Part shown: one piece after another, positions 32,862 to 41,337 of the stretch
Position numbering within the stretch: the stretch's first letter is position 1
Layout: every line of letters starts with the position of its first letter
Origin: Gimesia algae
GTDB taxonomy: Bacteria > Planctomycetota > Planctomycetia > Planctomycetales > Planctomycetaceae
Direction of reading: 5' to 3'
NCBI RefSeq assembly: GCF_007746795.1
Contig: NZ_CP036343.1
Span: 5,059,357 to 5,123,356 of the forward strand
DNA: 64,000 nt
Notes under the pieces: model-generated
Databases searched by the model: none
Told to the model about the DNA's origin: nothing
What the model saw: only the letters and a program-made list of their open reading frames with translations
Made by a program: the position numbers and the translations under genes

Positions 32862-33563
32862 TTAAGGCACTTTGACAATCACATTATCATAATGAATCGA
32901 CTCTTTCGGCGTGACCAGGCCAATCTTGTCTTTGGTCGCGTGTGCGATACCGGGCGACTGCAGGGAACCGATCAGCTTGCCATTAATGAAGGCCTGCATC
33001 AGATCCCCCTTGATGCGCACGGTCACCGTGTACCACTTGTCTTTATCCAGCTTGACGGAAAAATCAGCCTGCGTCTTTTTCAGGATCGCCTGTTCTTCCG
33101 CCGTCAGCTTTTCTTTGGACCGGCGTTTTTTGAAGATCTCATTACTGAAGACACCGGTCTTACCATCACGGAGCGTCACCTTGGTGGGCGAGACCACCAC
33201 GCGACAGAGGTGCCCCGCATGCGAGCCTTTGAACTTGTGCTGGTTGAATGTGAGATTGGTAGAAGGGGAACCAGCAAACTTAAGATCAACGGTCAGTTCT
33301 ACATCGCTATAAGGTTTGGTCAACAACTGATGCACGGCGGCATGTCCGCCACCTTCGAGTTCGACTCCCTGCAGCACGCCGTCTTTGATCACTGACGAAC
33401 TTTTATAGAGCGTCCACTGTTTGCCCAGTTCTGATTCAGAGAAGTCGTCCGTGAACAGCGTATGCTGATAATTATCGCCGCGAATGGCTACCGGCGCACC
33501 CGCGAAGGTCGGCAAGGGAAAGAACAGACAAACCAATGTAAGCAGACACCGTTGACACGACAT
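32862..33563 (-). CDS. Secreted jelly-roll protein (DUF1080/LamG-like)
   Basis: A 233-residue exported protein from the ATG at 33563 (AAGGTG eight bases upstream), beginning MSCQRCLLTLVCLFFPLPTFAG. The body is a single concanavalin-type jelly roll: LFTDDFSESELGKQWTLY, VELTVDLKFAGSPSTNLTF, WYTVTVRIKGDLMQAFINGKLIGSL and IHYDNVIVKVP are typical of DUF1080 (3-keto-disaccharide hydrolase-like) and LamG domains. No catalytic residues can be assigned from sequence alone. Such domains are numerous in planctomycetes. Confidence 0.78.
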   Translation of the reverse strand: MSCQRCLLTLVCLFFPLPTFAGAPVAIRGDNYQHTLFTDDFSESELGKQWTLYKSSSVIKDGVLQGVELEGGGHAAVHQLLTKPYSDVELTVDLKFAGSPSTNLTFNQHKFKGSHAGHLCRVVVSPTKVTLRDGKTGVFSNEIFKKRRSKEKLTAEEQAILKKTQADFSVKLDKDKWYTVTVRIKGDLMQAFINGKLIGSLQSPGIAHATKDKIGLVTPKESIHYDNVIVKVP

Positions 33564-33935
33564 GTTGAGCACCTTTATTGAATGCCGGTGGGAGAGACTT
33601 TCAGAAACAACTCATTTTATCCCGATCAGAGACACTGTTCACTCCTGAAACCGAAAAAGGGGACAGTTTTCCGGAGGATATTTCATCAACTTCACCGCAG
33701 CGAAAACTGAGTCTCCTGCTAATCATCAACGTAATAGCTGATACAAAGGATCGTATTTTTAAATTAGAAACTTCTGCGAACTCAAGCATACCCCTTCCTG
33801 GTCTGACAGTAGCTACAGGATTTGCTATGATGGGGGGGAGTAGCTTATTATTTCAGCAAGCCACTTCAGGCAGTGAGATTTCGAATAAACAGGGAAATTC
33901 TGGATTGAAACCAGATTCTGAAAAGGAAGCAGATT
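33564..33935. other. Divergent intergenic region before the Ntn hydrolase
   Basis: A 372-bp gap. A frame covering 33578-34123 is open but overlaps the start of the Ntn hydrolase, lacks a ribosome site and has no recognisable product. It contains a run of seven Gs near 33830. Promoters of both flanking genes are expected here; none is clear. Confidence 0.4.
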
Positions 33936-34910
33936 ATGTGCACGCGTGCGGTTTACCTGGGGCCGGAAGGCGAGACTGTGACGGGTCGGACCATGGACTG
34001 GAAAGAAGACCTGCAGAGCAATCTCTGGATTTTTCCGCGGGGAATGTCCCGCGACGGAGGGCTGGGAGACGCTTCATTAAGCTGGACCAGTCAATATGGC
34101 TCCGTGGTCGCCTCGCTCTATGAAGGCGGAACCGCGGATGGCATGAATGAAGCAGGACTGGTGGCCAATCTGTTGTACCTGGTGGAATCAGAATACCCGG
34201 CCGACGACGATCCGCGGCCTGCGATTGTCATTTCCGCCTGGGCGCAGTATGTGCTGGACCAGTTTGCAACGGTCGAGGAAGCCGTCAGTGAACTGCGCAA
34301 AGAGACGTTCCGGATGGTGACAGTGGTGGCCCCCAATGGAGCCGCGGGCACAGTTCATCTCTCCCTCTCCGATCCTTCAGGCGACTCGGCCATTTTTGAA
34401 TATATTGGTGGAGAGTTAAAGATCCACCATGGCCGTCAATATCAGGTTATGACAAACTCCCCTGTCTTCGATGAACAGATTGCTTTGAACAAATACTGGC
34501 AGCAGATTGGTGGCACAGTTATGCTGCCGGGCACCAACCGGGCGGCAGATCGATTTGCCCGAGCCTCCTTCTATATTAATGCCTGCGCGCAATCAGCTAA
34601 TCCCCGAGAGGCGGCTGCCAGTGTTTTCAGTGTGATGCGGAATGTGAGTGTGCCCCGCGGAATCAGCACTCCCGATCAACCGAACATCTCTTCCACCATC
34701 TGGCGTACGGTCAGTGACCAGAAACATAAAATCTATTTCTACGAAGACACTGCCAGCCCGAGTCTGGTCTGGGTTAACCTGAAGCAGATCGATTTCAGTC
34801 CTGATTCAGGCACCCGAAAACTGACACTGGTGGGCAACTATAATCTCAGCGGCGATCAGACTGACCAGTTCCAGCCGGCGAAACCTTATCCTTTCATGGC
34901 ACCTGTCTGA
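33936..34910 (+). CDS. Linear amide C-N hydrolase (choloylglycine hydrolase/penicillin V acylase family)
   Basis: A 324-residue Ntn hydrolase. It starts MCTRAVYLGPEGETVTGRTMDW, giving Cys2, Arg18 and Asp21 exactly as in conjugated bile acid hydrolases and penicillin V acylases; Asn78 in GMNEAGLVANLL and Asn in QVMTNSP supply further active-site positions. Removal of Met exposes the nucleophilic cysteine, so the protein has no signal peptide and is presumably cytoplasmic. AAGGAA upstream of the ATG supports the start. In a planctomycete the natural substrate is more likely an acyl-amide such as an N-acyl homoserine lactone or N-acyl amino acid than bile salts, which is inference. Confidence 0.87.
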   Translation: MCTRAVYLGPEGETVTGRTMDWKEDLQSNLWIFPRGMSRDGGLGDASLSWTSQYGSVVASLYEGGTADGMNEAGLVANLLYLVESEYPADDDPRPAIVISAWAQYVLDQFATVEEAVSELRKETFRMVTVVAPNGAAGTVHLSLSDPSGDSAIFEYIGGELKIHHGRQYQVMTNSPVFDEQIALNKYWQQIGGTVMLPGTNRAADRFARASFYINACAQSANPREAAASVFSVMRNVSVPRGISTPDQPNISSTIWRTVSDQKHKIYFYEDTASPSLVWVNLKQIDFSPDSGTRKLTLVGNYNLSGDQTDQFQPAKPYPFMAPV

Positions 34911-34951
34911 AAGAGTATGTCGAGATATTACAACTGTCAGGAACTTGATCA

Positions 34952-35992
34952 ATGCATAACAGGCTGTTTATCGCTACCTTTACTTTTTGCAGTCTGATCA
35001 TATCAGGATATGTATTCGCTGTGCCTCCCTCTCCTGTCGTGGGGCAACTGGTGGATGACATCCGGTTGCGGGGAACTGAGGATGTCTTTCTGCAAGGGGA
35101 TTATGCTTATTTACCCTGTCGCGAAGGGAAGCGGCTGACCGTCTGTTCGATTAAAGATCCTGCGCATCCAGCTGTTGTTTCCAGTTTCACACATCCCCTG
35201 CTGGGGGAAGCGGCCGGTTTTGCCATACATGGAAACAGAATCTATGTGACTTCCATGAGCAGTCATCGGCTGCTGATATTAGATGCTTCCGATAAGAAAT
35301 CGCTACAGCTGCTGGGGTCGGTGCCTGTCGGCGAAAAAGGAGTGCTCTATAAAGCAGCCTACCGGAACGGTTTCTGTTTTATTCCCAATCTTCACGAGAA
35401 GAAACTGTTTATTGTTGATGTGCGGAACCCGAAACAGCCACGAGTCATGGGTTCCGTGATCGTCACGACGGAAAACGATGGTCCGTTCAGCGTGACGCTC
35501 CACGCCGATTATGCCTACGTGGGCACGATCTTCGGCAAACAGAATCGACTGGCGGTTGTAAATATCAAAGATCCTGCCCAGCCGCGACTCATCAAAGAGA
35601 TACTCGGTCCCGATATGGGGCACGCCAGTGGCCAGATCGCTGGTCAGAAATTCTACGCTGTCAACTGGGACCGCAACGCGTTTTTTGTTTTCGACCTCAC
35701 CAATCCAGCGGCCCCTGACCTGCAGGCCAAACTGCTCGACAGACGACTGGGCAAACCCAATCGCTGTGTGGTTTCAGAAAATCGCGCTTACCTGCCGATG
35801 GTGGAGGGAGACGGCATTGCGGTCGTCGACCTTTCAAATCCGGCTCAACCCGCATTTCTGACAGTATATCATGATTCCGAGCTGTTAAAGAAAACCTATG
35901 GCGTCGCGGTGCGAGGTCCCCTGCTGTATGTCGCTTCCCGGGAAGGGAACAGTCTGGTAGTTCTGAACCGCGAGATGCTGGAGAGGAAGTAG
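34952..35992 (+). CDS. Secreted LVIVD-repeat beta-propeller protein
   Basis: A 346-residue exported protein; MHNRLFIATFTFCSLIISGYVFA is the signal peptide. Repeats of about 45 residues of the LVIVD type are plain: RLTVCSIKDPAHPAVVSSF, RLLILDASDKKSLQLLGSV, KLFIVDVRNPKQPRVMGSV, RLAVVNIKDPAQPRLIKEI, AFFVFDLTNPAAPDLQAKL, GIAVVDLSNPAQPAFLTVY. They build a beta-propeller, probably seven-bladed. Function unknown; extracellular binding is inferred. AGGAA precedes the ATG. It follows the Ntn hydrolase by 41 bp. Confidence 0.85.
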   Translation: MHNRLFIATFTFCSLIISGYVFAVPPSPVVGQLVDDIRLRGTEDVFLQGDYAYLPCREGKRLTVCSIKDPAHPAVVSSFTHPLLGEAAGFAIHGNRIYVTSMSSHRLLILDASDKKSLQLLGSVPVGEKGVLYKAAYRNGFCFIPNLHEKKLFIVDVRNPKQPRVMGSVIVTTENDGPFSVTLHADYAYVGTIFGKQNRLAVVNIKDPAQPRLIKEILGPDMGHASGQIAGQKFYAVNWDRNAFFVFDLTNPAAPDLQAKLLDRRLGKPNRCVVSENRAYLPMVEGDGIAVVDLSNPAQPAFLTVYHDSELLKKTYGVAVRGPLLYVASREGNSLVVLNREMLERK

Positions 35993-36036
35993 GCTGTATC
36001 ATCAGCATCAGACATCGCTCGGTCTCTTATCAAGTC

Positions 36037-36921
36037 TTATGTCTGCTCCGGCCAGTTCTCAGCTACCACGAATAAACGCTCAATCTCCCGACAGTCATTC
36101 TGCGTTTGTTTCAGTACGCTGATCATCAAAGGTCGGTCCCCTTTCTGAAAATGAACATCCAGAGTTCGTTTGAGTTCAGAGAAGGTCAATAACTTCTCAA
36201 TACCCGGCTCTCTGACAGCAGGGGACAACCAGTCCGGTTTTTCCCGGATCTGATAAACAGCCTCGCTGTACTGTGTTTTGAGCCAGTCTAGCTCAGAACA
36301 ATATAACCAGACGCCTTTTTCATGTGCAGGTGACATCCGCTCCGGGAGTGGGGTGGGTGCTGCCAGATGAGGATTGTAAAAAATGATGCCTTTGACAAAC
36401 GCCACACGCCGCGTGACTTCAGGGAAATGCGTTTCGCTCAAAGGCAGCTGATATTCGAGCAACCGTCTGCACTTCTTTTCAAAGTTGTCTTTGGCGTTAG
36501 GGCCGATAAAATGGCTGCCGGTCGTATTTTCAGCGGGATAATGCAGATAATATTTCACAGCCGTCTCCCAGTGAGTCAACTCCCCCGCTTCATCTTCAAA
36601 CAGGAAATCGATTTCACCAACCGTCTGGTTCTCAACAAACAACTGTCGATTTTGCGCGACAATCTTTAAGCGGCGAATCCGTTCCAGCCAGTATAATACC
36701 AGGCCTTCAAAGTACTGGCCTACACGGAAGCGGGAATAAGGCACGAGGAACTCCGTCAGTTCCTGTTCGCTAATCAGCGACAGGTCCTGGTCCTCCGATC
36801 TATGGGGATCTTGACTCGAGTCCGAAATCAGAGAGGCGCTGGTAATGACCCAGTGCAGGTCACGCAGTGACTGTGATTTATAGAGATCATGCTGGATTGA
36901 GTCGGACTTTTTTTGATTCAT
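36037..36921 (-). CDS. DUF1853 family protein (PD-(D/E)XK-like core)
   Basis: A 294-residue cytoplasmic protein of the DUF1853 family. DLHWVITSASLI at the N-terminus, RVGQYFEGLVLYWL, and QTVGEIDFLFEDEAGELTHWETAVKYYLHYP are family-typical. The last segment has the order D...E-x-x-V-K seen in PD-(D/E)XK nucleases (Asp near 120, Glu and Lys near 135-139). Whether it cleaves nucleic acid is unknown. It is an isolated gene, convergent with the LVIVD propeller. Confidence 0.82.
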   Translation of the reverse strand: MNQKKSDSIQHDLYKSQSLRDLHWVITSASLISDSSQDPHRSEDQDLSLISEQELTEFLVPYSRFRVGQYFEGLVLYWLERIRRLKIVAQNRQLFVENQTVGEIDFLFEDEAGELTHWETAVKYYLHYPAENTTGSHFIGPNAKDNFEKKCRRLLEYQLPLSETHFPEVTRRVAFVKGIIFYNPHLAAPTPLPERMSPAHEKGVWLYCSELDWLKTQYSEAVYQIREKPDWLSPAVREPGIEKLLTFSELKRTLDVHFQKGDRPLMISVLKQTQNDCREIERLFVVAENWPEQT

Positions 36922-37052
36922 TGTTCCCAGTTTAAACAGTTTCGCATAAAATAACCAATCACAGTAAACGGAATATTGATCAGTACAGACATGAGAAAAC
37001 GTGCGCGTTCATTGCTCCTGGAATAAACCTGCAGTGAAATGACTGAGTCGAA

Positions 37053-37802
37053 ATGATGCATCAGCAAATTCTGGAATTCCTTCGTAGAGCTCTTAACTGG
37101 CTGAAAGGTCGAGAACCGCTGCTACTGCTGGTCTGCCTGGGTTTTGCTGTTTCCACCTGGGCCTTTATCGAAATTGCCGATGAAGTACTTGAACAGGAAA
37201 CGCAGGCGTTTGACAAGTGGGTCATTCGATCATTACGCAAAGCGGATGATCCGGCGACTCCGATCGGGCCGGTCTGGGTACAGGAAATGGGCCGCGACCT
37301 GACCGCGTTTGGCGGGGTGGCTGCGCTGGTGTTGTTTACGGTAATCGTGGCGGGCTATCTGTGTATCGAAAAAAAGCCGCGCGTGATCGCGCTGTTGCTG
37401 GCAGCCGCTCTGGGAGGGTTGCTGCTCAGTTCCCTGCTCAAGCATTTTATCAGCCGACCACGGCCCGATGTGGTGCCGCACCTTTCCCACGTCTACACCA
37501 GCAGCTTCCCCAGCGGCCACTCCATGCTGTCTGCCGTGATTTATCTCACATTGGGCGCATTACTGGCATCAGTCATACCACGGACGATTTTGAAAGTTTA
37601 TGTGCTCAGTGTGGCGATTCTGCTGTCCATACTGGTCGGCCTGAGTCGAATTTATCTGGGAGTGCATTACCCGACTGACGTCATCGCCGGCTGGATCGCA
37701 GGGCTCAGCTGGGCCCTGTTCTGCTGGAGCATCGCCCGCTGGCTGCAGAATCGTAATAAGATTGAAGATGATGAGGAAGAACCTGAGCCTAATTCGAAGT
37801 GA
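37053..37802 (+). CDS. PAP2 family phosphatase
   Basis: A 249-residue integral membrane protein with all three PAP2 signatures: KHFISRPRP, SSFPSGHSMLSA and SRIYLGVHYPTDVIAGW, which supply the catalytic histidines on the outer face. About six membrane helices are visible. The family dephosphorylates lipid phosphates such as phosphatidate or undecaprenyl pyrophosphate. Length is typical. No clear Shine-Dalgarno sequence precedes the two adjacent ATGs. Confidence 0.92.
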   Translation: MMHQQILEFLRRALNWLKGREPLLLLVCLGFAVSTWAFIEIADEVLEQETQAFDKWVIRSLRKADDPATPIGPVWVQEMGRDLTAFGGVAALVLFTVIVAGYLCIEKKPRVIALLLAAALGGLLLSSLLKHFISRPRPDVVPHLSHVYTSSFPSGHSMLSAVIYLTLGALLASVIPRTILKVYVLSVAILLSILVGLSRIYLGVHYPTDVIAGWIAGLSWALFCWSIARWLQNRNKIEDDEEEPEPNSK

Positions 37803-37867
37803 CTTCGAATCTGCAAACCCTGCAAATGTCGTTCTAAAAATAATCACAAGTGAGTGAGACAACTGTT

Positions 37868-38275
37868 ATGGTTTTCTGGAACTGGTTTAAACGCAAACCG
37901 CTGAATTTTGGTGAAGTCTTTGGTCCGCTCAGCAGCAATGCCGCTCAGCAGTTTTACGCAACACATTTTCCGGATAAAAACTCTTATAACAGCTTCGGCA
38001 TTAAACTTCCCGAACCGCTGCTACTGGATCTAGAGCCTTTATTTGATCCCGTCGAATCGTTTCAGTTCTTTGGCCGTCCCTTCAAAGTCGGCAAACGCTG
38101 GATACTGGCGTATCATATGGAATACGATACGCCCACGATTATCGTGAATCAGGACTTCCAGATCCTACTGGAAGGGTTGGGATTGGATGATTCGACAGAG
38201 GAATATTTCGTGGCGGATCACTTTCTATCATTTCTCGATCTGCTGACCATCGAAGCAGACGCCGAAGAAGTTTGA
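37868..38275 (+). CDS. Conserved hypothetical cytoplasmic protein
   Basis: A 135-residue protein starting MVFWNWFKRKPLNFGEVFG; the ATG at 37868 is preferred over a GTG at 37850. No signal or membrane helix. The sequence, with KRWILAYHMEYDTPTIIVNQDFQILLEGLGL in the centre and an acidic C-terminus, has no family I recognise. It follows the PAP2 gene by about 65 bp. Confidence 0.5.
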   Translation: MVFWNWFKRKPLNFGEVFGPLSSNAAQQFYATHFPDKNSYNSFGIKLPEPLLLDLEPLFDPVESFQFFGRPFKVGKRWILAYHMEYDTPTIIVNQDFQILLEGLGLDDSTEEYFVADHFLSFLDLLTIEADAEEV

Positions 38276-38291
38276 GCGTGTCCAGACCTAT

Positions 38292-39857
38292 TCATTCTGT
38301 GAATTCAATCGCATAGAGTTTCGTATTCCGCATCCGAAACTGCAGGCGGATTGGCTTGCCAGACAGTTCTTTCAATTCGTGACCGCTGTTCCATTTCACG
38401 GGGAAGTCAACAGAATCTGCGTGAATCGCTGTGAAGTCAGCGACGGTGAATCCAGGGATCGCGGTGCCAGCCGCATCCAGAACCGCCACGGTAGCAATAC
38501 CAGTTCCGGCGACGTCTATGTTTAGTTTCAACTGACTGCCTGTCACTACCAGCGGTAGAGTAGTGAGCGTCCCCGGTAGATTGCCGGCATCCATGGATAC
38601 GAATCCATCCAGACGCGATGTGGCGCAGTAGATGCCTCCCAGATCGCGTTTCAGCCATTCCACGCGATTTTTCAGATCACGATCCCAGACGACCGGACGA
38701 CCATGTGTATGCGGCCAGCCAACAAAGTACTGATGCAGTTCGCGAGCTCGGCGGATCATCCCCGTGCCCATACTGACCAACTGCAGTTGAACGCCGTCTA
38801 CATAATCTGGTTGAATCCAGGCATCCCGTTGACGGTCCCAGTGAATGCCATCGCGGCTGACTGCGAGTTGCACATCAAAGGTTCCATCGTTGCCATTCAG
38901 GGCGCGGTCTTTCAATGGAGAGCCCTGATACAGAAAATAAGCTGCCGGAAAAGCAAAATACGCGTTCTCTGCCCACGGGTAACGGAAGACATTACTGGTA
39001 TAAAGTTGCACATTCTCGGGGTCACTGTCATCGGGCCGCATCACAATCGGAATCTCACGGCTGATCGTTGCTACTTTTTTCTTGCCCCAGACATGTAGAG
39101 GAGAAACACGATCATCGTAAGCCCAGGATACCTCGATGTCTTTGACAGCTACACGACCAATCGAACGTTTGGGATCCCAGGCCCGCAGATAAATCGCATA
39201 CTGCTGTGTTTTCGGATCCCAGCATGCGGAAGGCTGACTGTCAGGAACGCGAGGCAGCAGACGCAGGTCAGACTGGGTCCAATTGATCCCCTCCGCAGAA
39301 GATGACAGATAGACGCCGGCCCGCGCGGGATCAGGCCAGTGCCGATTGTGCAGCAGGCGAAACCGTTTGTCCGCAGGCGCGTGCGGATCCATAAATACGC
39401 CCGCTTCGACCGCTTCAAACGGGAAGATATTATTGCGATTCGATCCCTGATAGTCGCTCAATTTTAACTCAGGTCGTTTCCAGGATAAGCCATCCTCACT
39501 GGTCGCCAGACAGAAGTGTTTTCGTTTTTCGCCATCATAGGCACCGTAATACAGCATCGCCGTCCCGTCATGATCGATCACGCTGCAATAAAAAATGAAC
39601 CCCAGTGCTTCCCATGTCATTTCAGGTTTGAGTACGCGACGCAGGGAGTGAGGAGGATTGAACTGTCGTTTCACGTGCTCAGTCATTTCAGAATCGACCA
39701 GTTGTTCGTCCAGAAATAAATGGCGCCCTGAACTCATCTGGATGACGCCTGCACGCTCTCCGTCTGCTTTGCAGTCAGACACATAATTTAAAAACAAGAG
39801 GATCACAAACGCTAAACAGAAGCAGGAAAGTCGAGGCTGTTTCAGGTCATAATTCAT
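38292..39857 (-). CDS. Secreted five-bladed-propeller, glycosidase-like protein
   Basis: A 521-residue exported protein with signal peptide SCFCLAFVILLFLNYVSDCKA near residues 11-31. The body has repeated blades ending in phrases like CLATSEDGLSWKRPEL, VYLSSSAEGINWTQSDL, VQLAVSRDGIHWDRQRDAW and IYCATSRLDGFVSMDAG, as in the five-bladed propellers of GH32/GH43/GH130-type enzymes. The N-terminal GRHLFLDEQLVDSEM is common in planctomycete homologues. The last ~110 residues are a beta-sandwich. Catalytic residues are not assigned, so hydrolase activity is uncertain. Confidence 0.7.
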   Translation of the reverse strand: MNYDLKQPRLSCFCLAFVILLFLNYVSDCKADGERAGVIQMSSGRHLFLDEQLVDSEMTEHVKRQFNPPHSLRRVLKPEMTWEALGFIFYCSVIDHDGTAMLYYGAYDGEKRKHFCLATSEDGLSWKRPELKLSDYQGSNRNNIFPFEAVEAGVFMDPHAPADKRFRLLHNRHWPDPARAGVYLSSSAEGINWTQSDLRLLPRVPDSQPSACWDPKTQQYAIYLRAWDPKRSIGRVAVKDIEVSWAYDDRVSPLHVWGKKKVATISREIPIVMRPDDSDPENVQLYTSNVFRYPWAENAYFAFPAAYFLYQGSPLKDRALNGNDGTFDVQLAVSRDGIHWDRQRDAWIQPDYVDGVQLQLVSMGTGMIRRARELHQYFVGWPHTHGRPVVWDRDLKNRVEWLKRDLGGIYCATSRLDGFVSMDAGNLPGTLTTLPLVVTGSQLKLNIDVAGTGIATVAVLDAAGTAIPGFTVADFTAIHADSVDFPVKWNSGHELKELSGKPIRLQFRMRNTKLYAIEFTE

Positions 39858-40033
39858 GGTGAAGATGTATCCGAGGGGATCGAGGTTATCTGGACCGGTA
39901 ATAATATTTGTGACGATATTGAGTGAATCTGATTTTTTATTTTCGAAGGTAGTAGTTTAACCGTTAAGATAGGACACAGGAAAGTCATTCGCAATTCTTT
40001 GACCAGGTATCCAATCAGAACAGGAACCGCTGT

Positions 40034-41095
40034 ATGCTGCTGACAAATACACTGACGAATCAACCCGCATGTGCATTCCGGTTTCAGACCGTGTTGCTTG
40101 CGTGCCTGTTTCTACATACCACAACAGTAAATGCGCAAGAAAACCCAACCGCACTGCAGAATTTGATCGAAGAAATTGAGCAGCACGAGAAGTTGTATGC
40201 GAATCTAAAACTCGACGTTACCAGCGTGAATGAAATGCTTCCTGAACGCAAAGAGGCCGATCAACAAATTCGCCATGTGACCAAAACGATGCTTTTCCGA
40301 CATGGAAATCAGTATCGTGAAGAGGAATCAAAACGGGGACGATTTCAGATCCAATATTTTGCTCCGCCAAAAAAAGAATTGAGGATGCATTCGAATACAG
40401 GAGTGATGAAACGCATGCAGGTTTATGATGGAGATATCTTTCGCAGTTATTCGAGTATTGATTTAACGACAGCCAGGAAAGATGGAAAACCCATAAAGCA
40501 TCACTCTGGTGAAATCACAGATGAACCGCCGCAGGTTTCGAATCTGGTCCGACCTCATATGTTTCTGTTCTTCGACAGAGGCCCTTATGTTCCATTGTCG
40601 ACGTTCCTCAAAGGGCCAGCAGCGATCGCGGCAACTCCTGGCGCAGCATATGAAACTCGCGACAGACAGATTCAGGTTCAAATCCTTGACGAAGAGAAGT
40701 TCGCTGGTTTTAAGTGCATTCGACTCAGTATTAAACTCGTCAAAGACAACGGTAGCCTGCTTACGCGGCACGAATTGTGGCTGGCGCAAGGACGGAACCT
40801 GATTCCTGTGCGCAAATTGAGTTTTCCCAGTCACAGGTCAGATACGATCCCCCGATCAGATTCCATCGTTGACACATGGCAGGAAATACGCCCTGGTGTC
40901 TGGTTTCCTCACAAAGCACACCAGGACGAGAACAATGTTTTTATCATCATCAAGGAAAATCGGCAGCAACGATACTGGCACAGAGAGTATGCCACCCAGG
41001 ATGTCGAACTGAACCCGCAATTACCTGAAGACATCTTTACCAGACTTGAATTCCCTCCAGATACGGTAATGAAAAGCAGTTATCGGGGAAATTAA
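40034..41095 (+). CDS. Secreted LolA-like domain protein
   Basis: A 353-residue exported protein: a hydrophobic N-terminal segment near residues 17-35 (TVLLACLFLHTTTVNA) precedes LQNLIEEIEQHEKLYANLKLDVTSV, the opening of a LolA/LppX-like beta-sheet domain often found in planctomycete secreted proteins. The C-terminal half (HELWLAQGRNLIPVRKLSF, WQEIRPGVWFPHKAH) continues this fold. A CAGGAA site precedes the ATG. Role unknown; lipid or hydrophobic ligand binding is inference. Confidence 0.65.
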   Translation: MLLTNTLTNQPACAFRFQTVLLACLFLHTTTVNAQENPTALQNLIEEIEQHEKLYANLKLDVTSVNEMLPERKEADQQIRHVTKTMLFRHGNQYREEESKRGRFQIQYFAPPKKELRMHSNTGVMKRMQVYDGDIFRSYSSIDLTTARKDGKPIKHHSGEITDEPPQVSNLVRPHMFLFFDRGPYVPLSTFLKGPAAIAATPGAAYETRDRQIQVQILDEEKFAGFKCIRLSIKLVKDNGSLLTRHELWLAQGRNLIPVRKLSFPSHRSDTIPRSDSIVDTWQEIRPGVWFPHKAHQDENNVFIIIKENRQQRYWHREYATQDVELNPQLPEDIFTRLEFPPDTVMKSSYRGN

Positions 41096-41337
41096 TTCTC
41101 GAACATTAAAAAATGGTCTGCTCTTTAACAGATCAATCAACAGGGAGTTCAAAAACTGGATCTTCAGGTATGAGGTTGGTTACCTAAATAATAATTCCTT
41201 CGGGCCGACCAGGTATCAGAGTCTATCTACTAAAGACCGAACATTGAATCCACAAGTGAACATGCTATCGCCCCAGACACAACACCTCTGGGTATCATTT
41301 CACATGAAAGCCCACTCAATGTTAAGCGATACATACT

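Noticed and set aside
33578..34123. Plus-strand ORF of 181 codons before the Ntn hydrolase
   Set aside because: It overlaps the start of the hydrolase in another frame, has no ribosome site and no family resemblance.
41272..41292. Hairpin CCCAGA/TCTGGG as terminator between convergent genes
   Set aside because: Only six base pairs and no U-rich tail on either strand.
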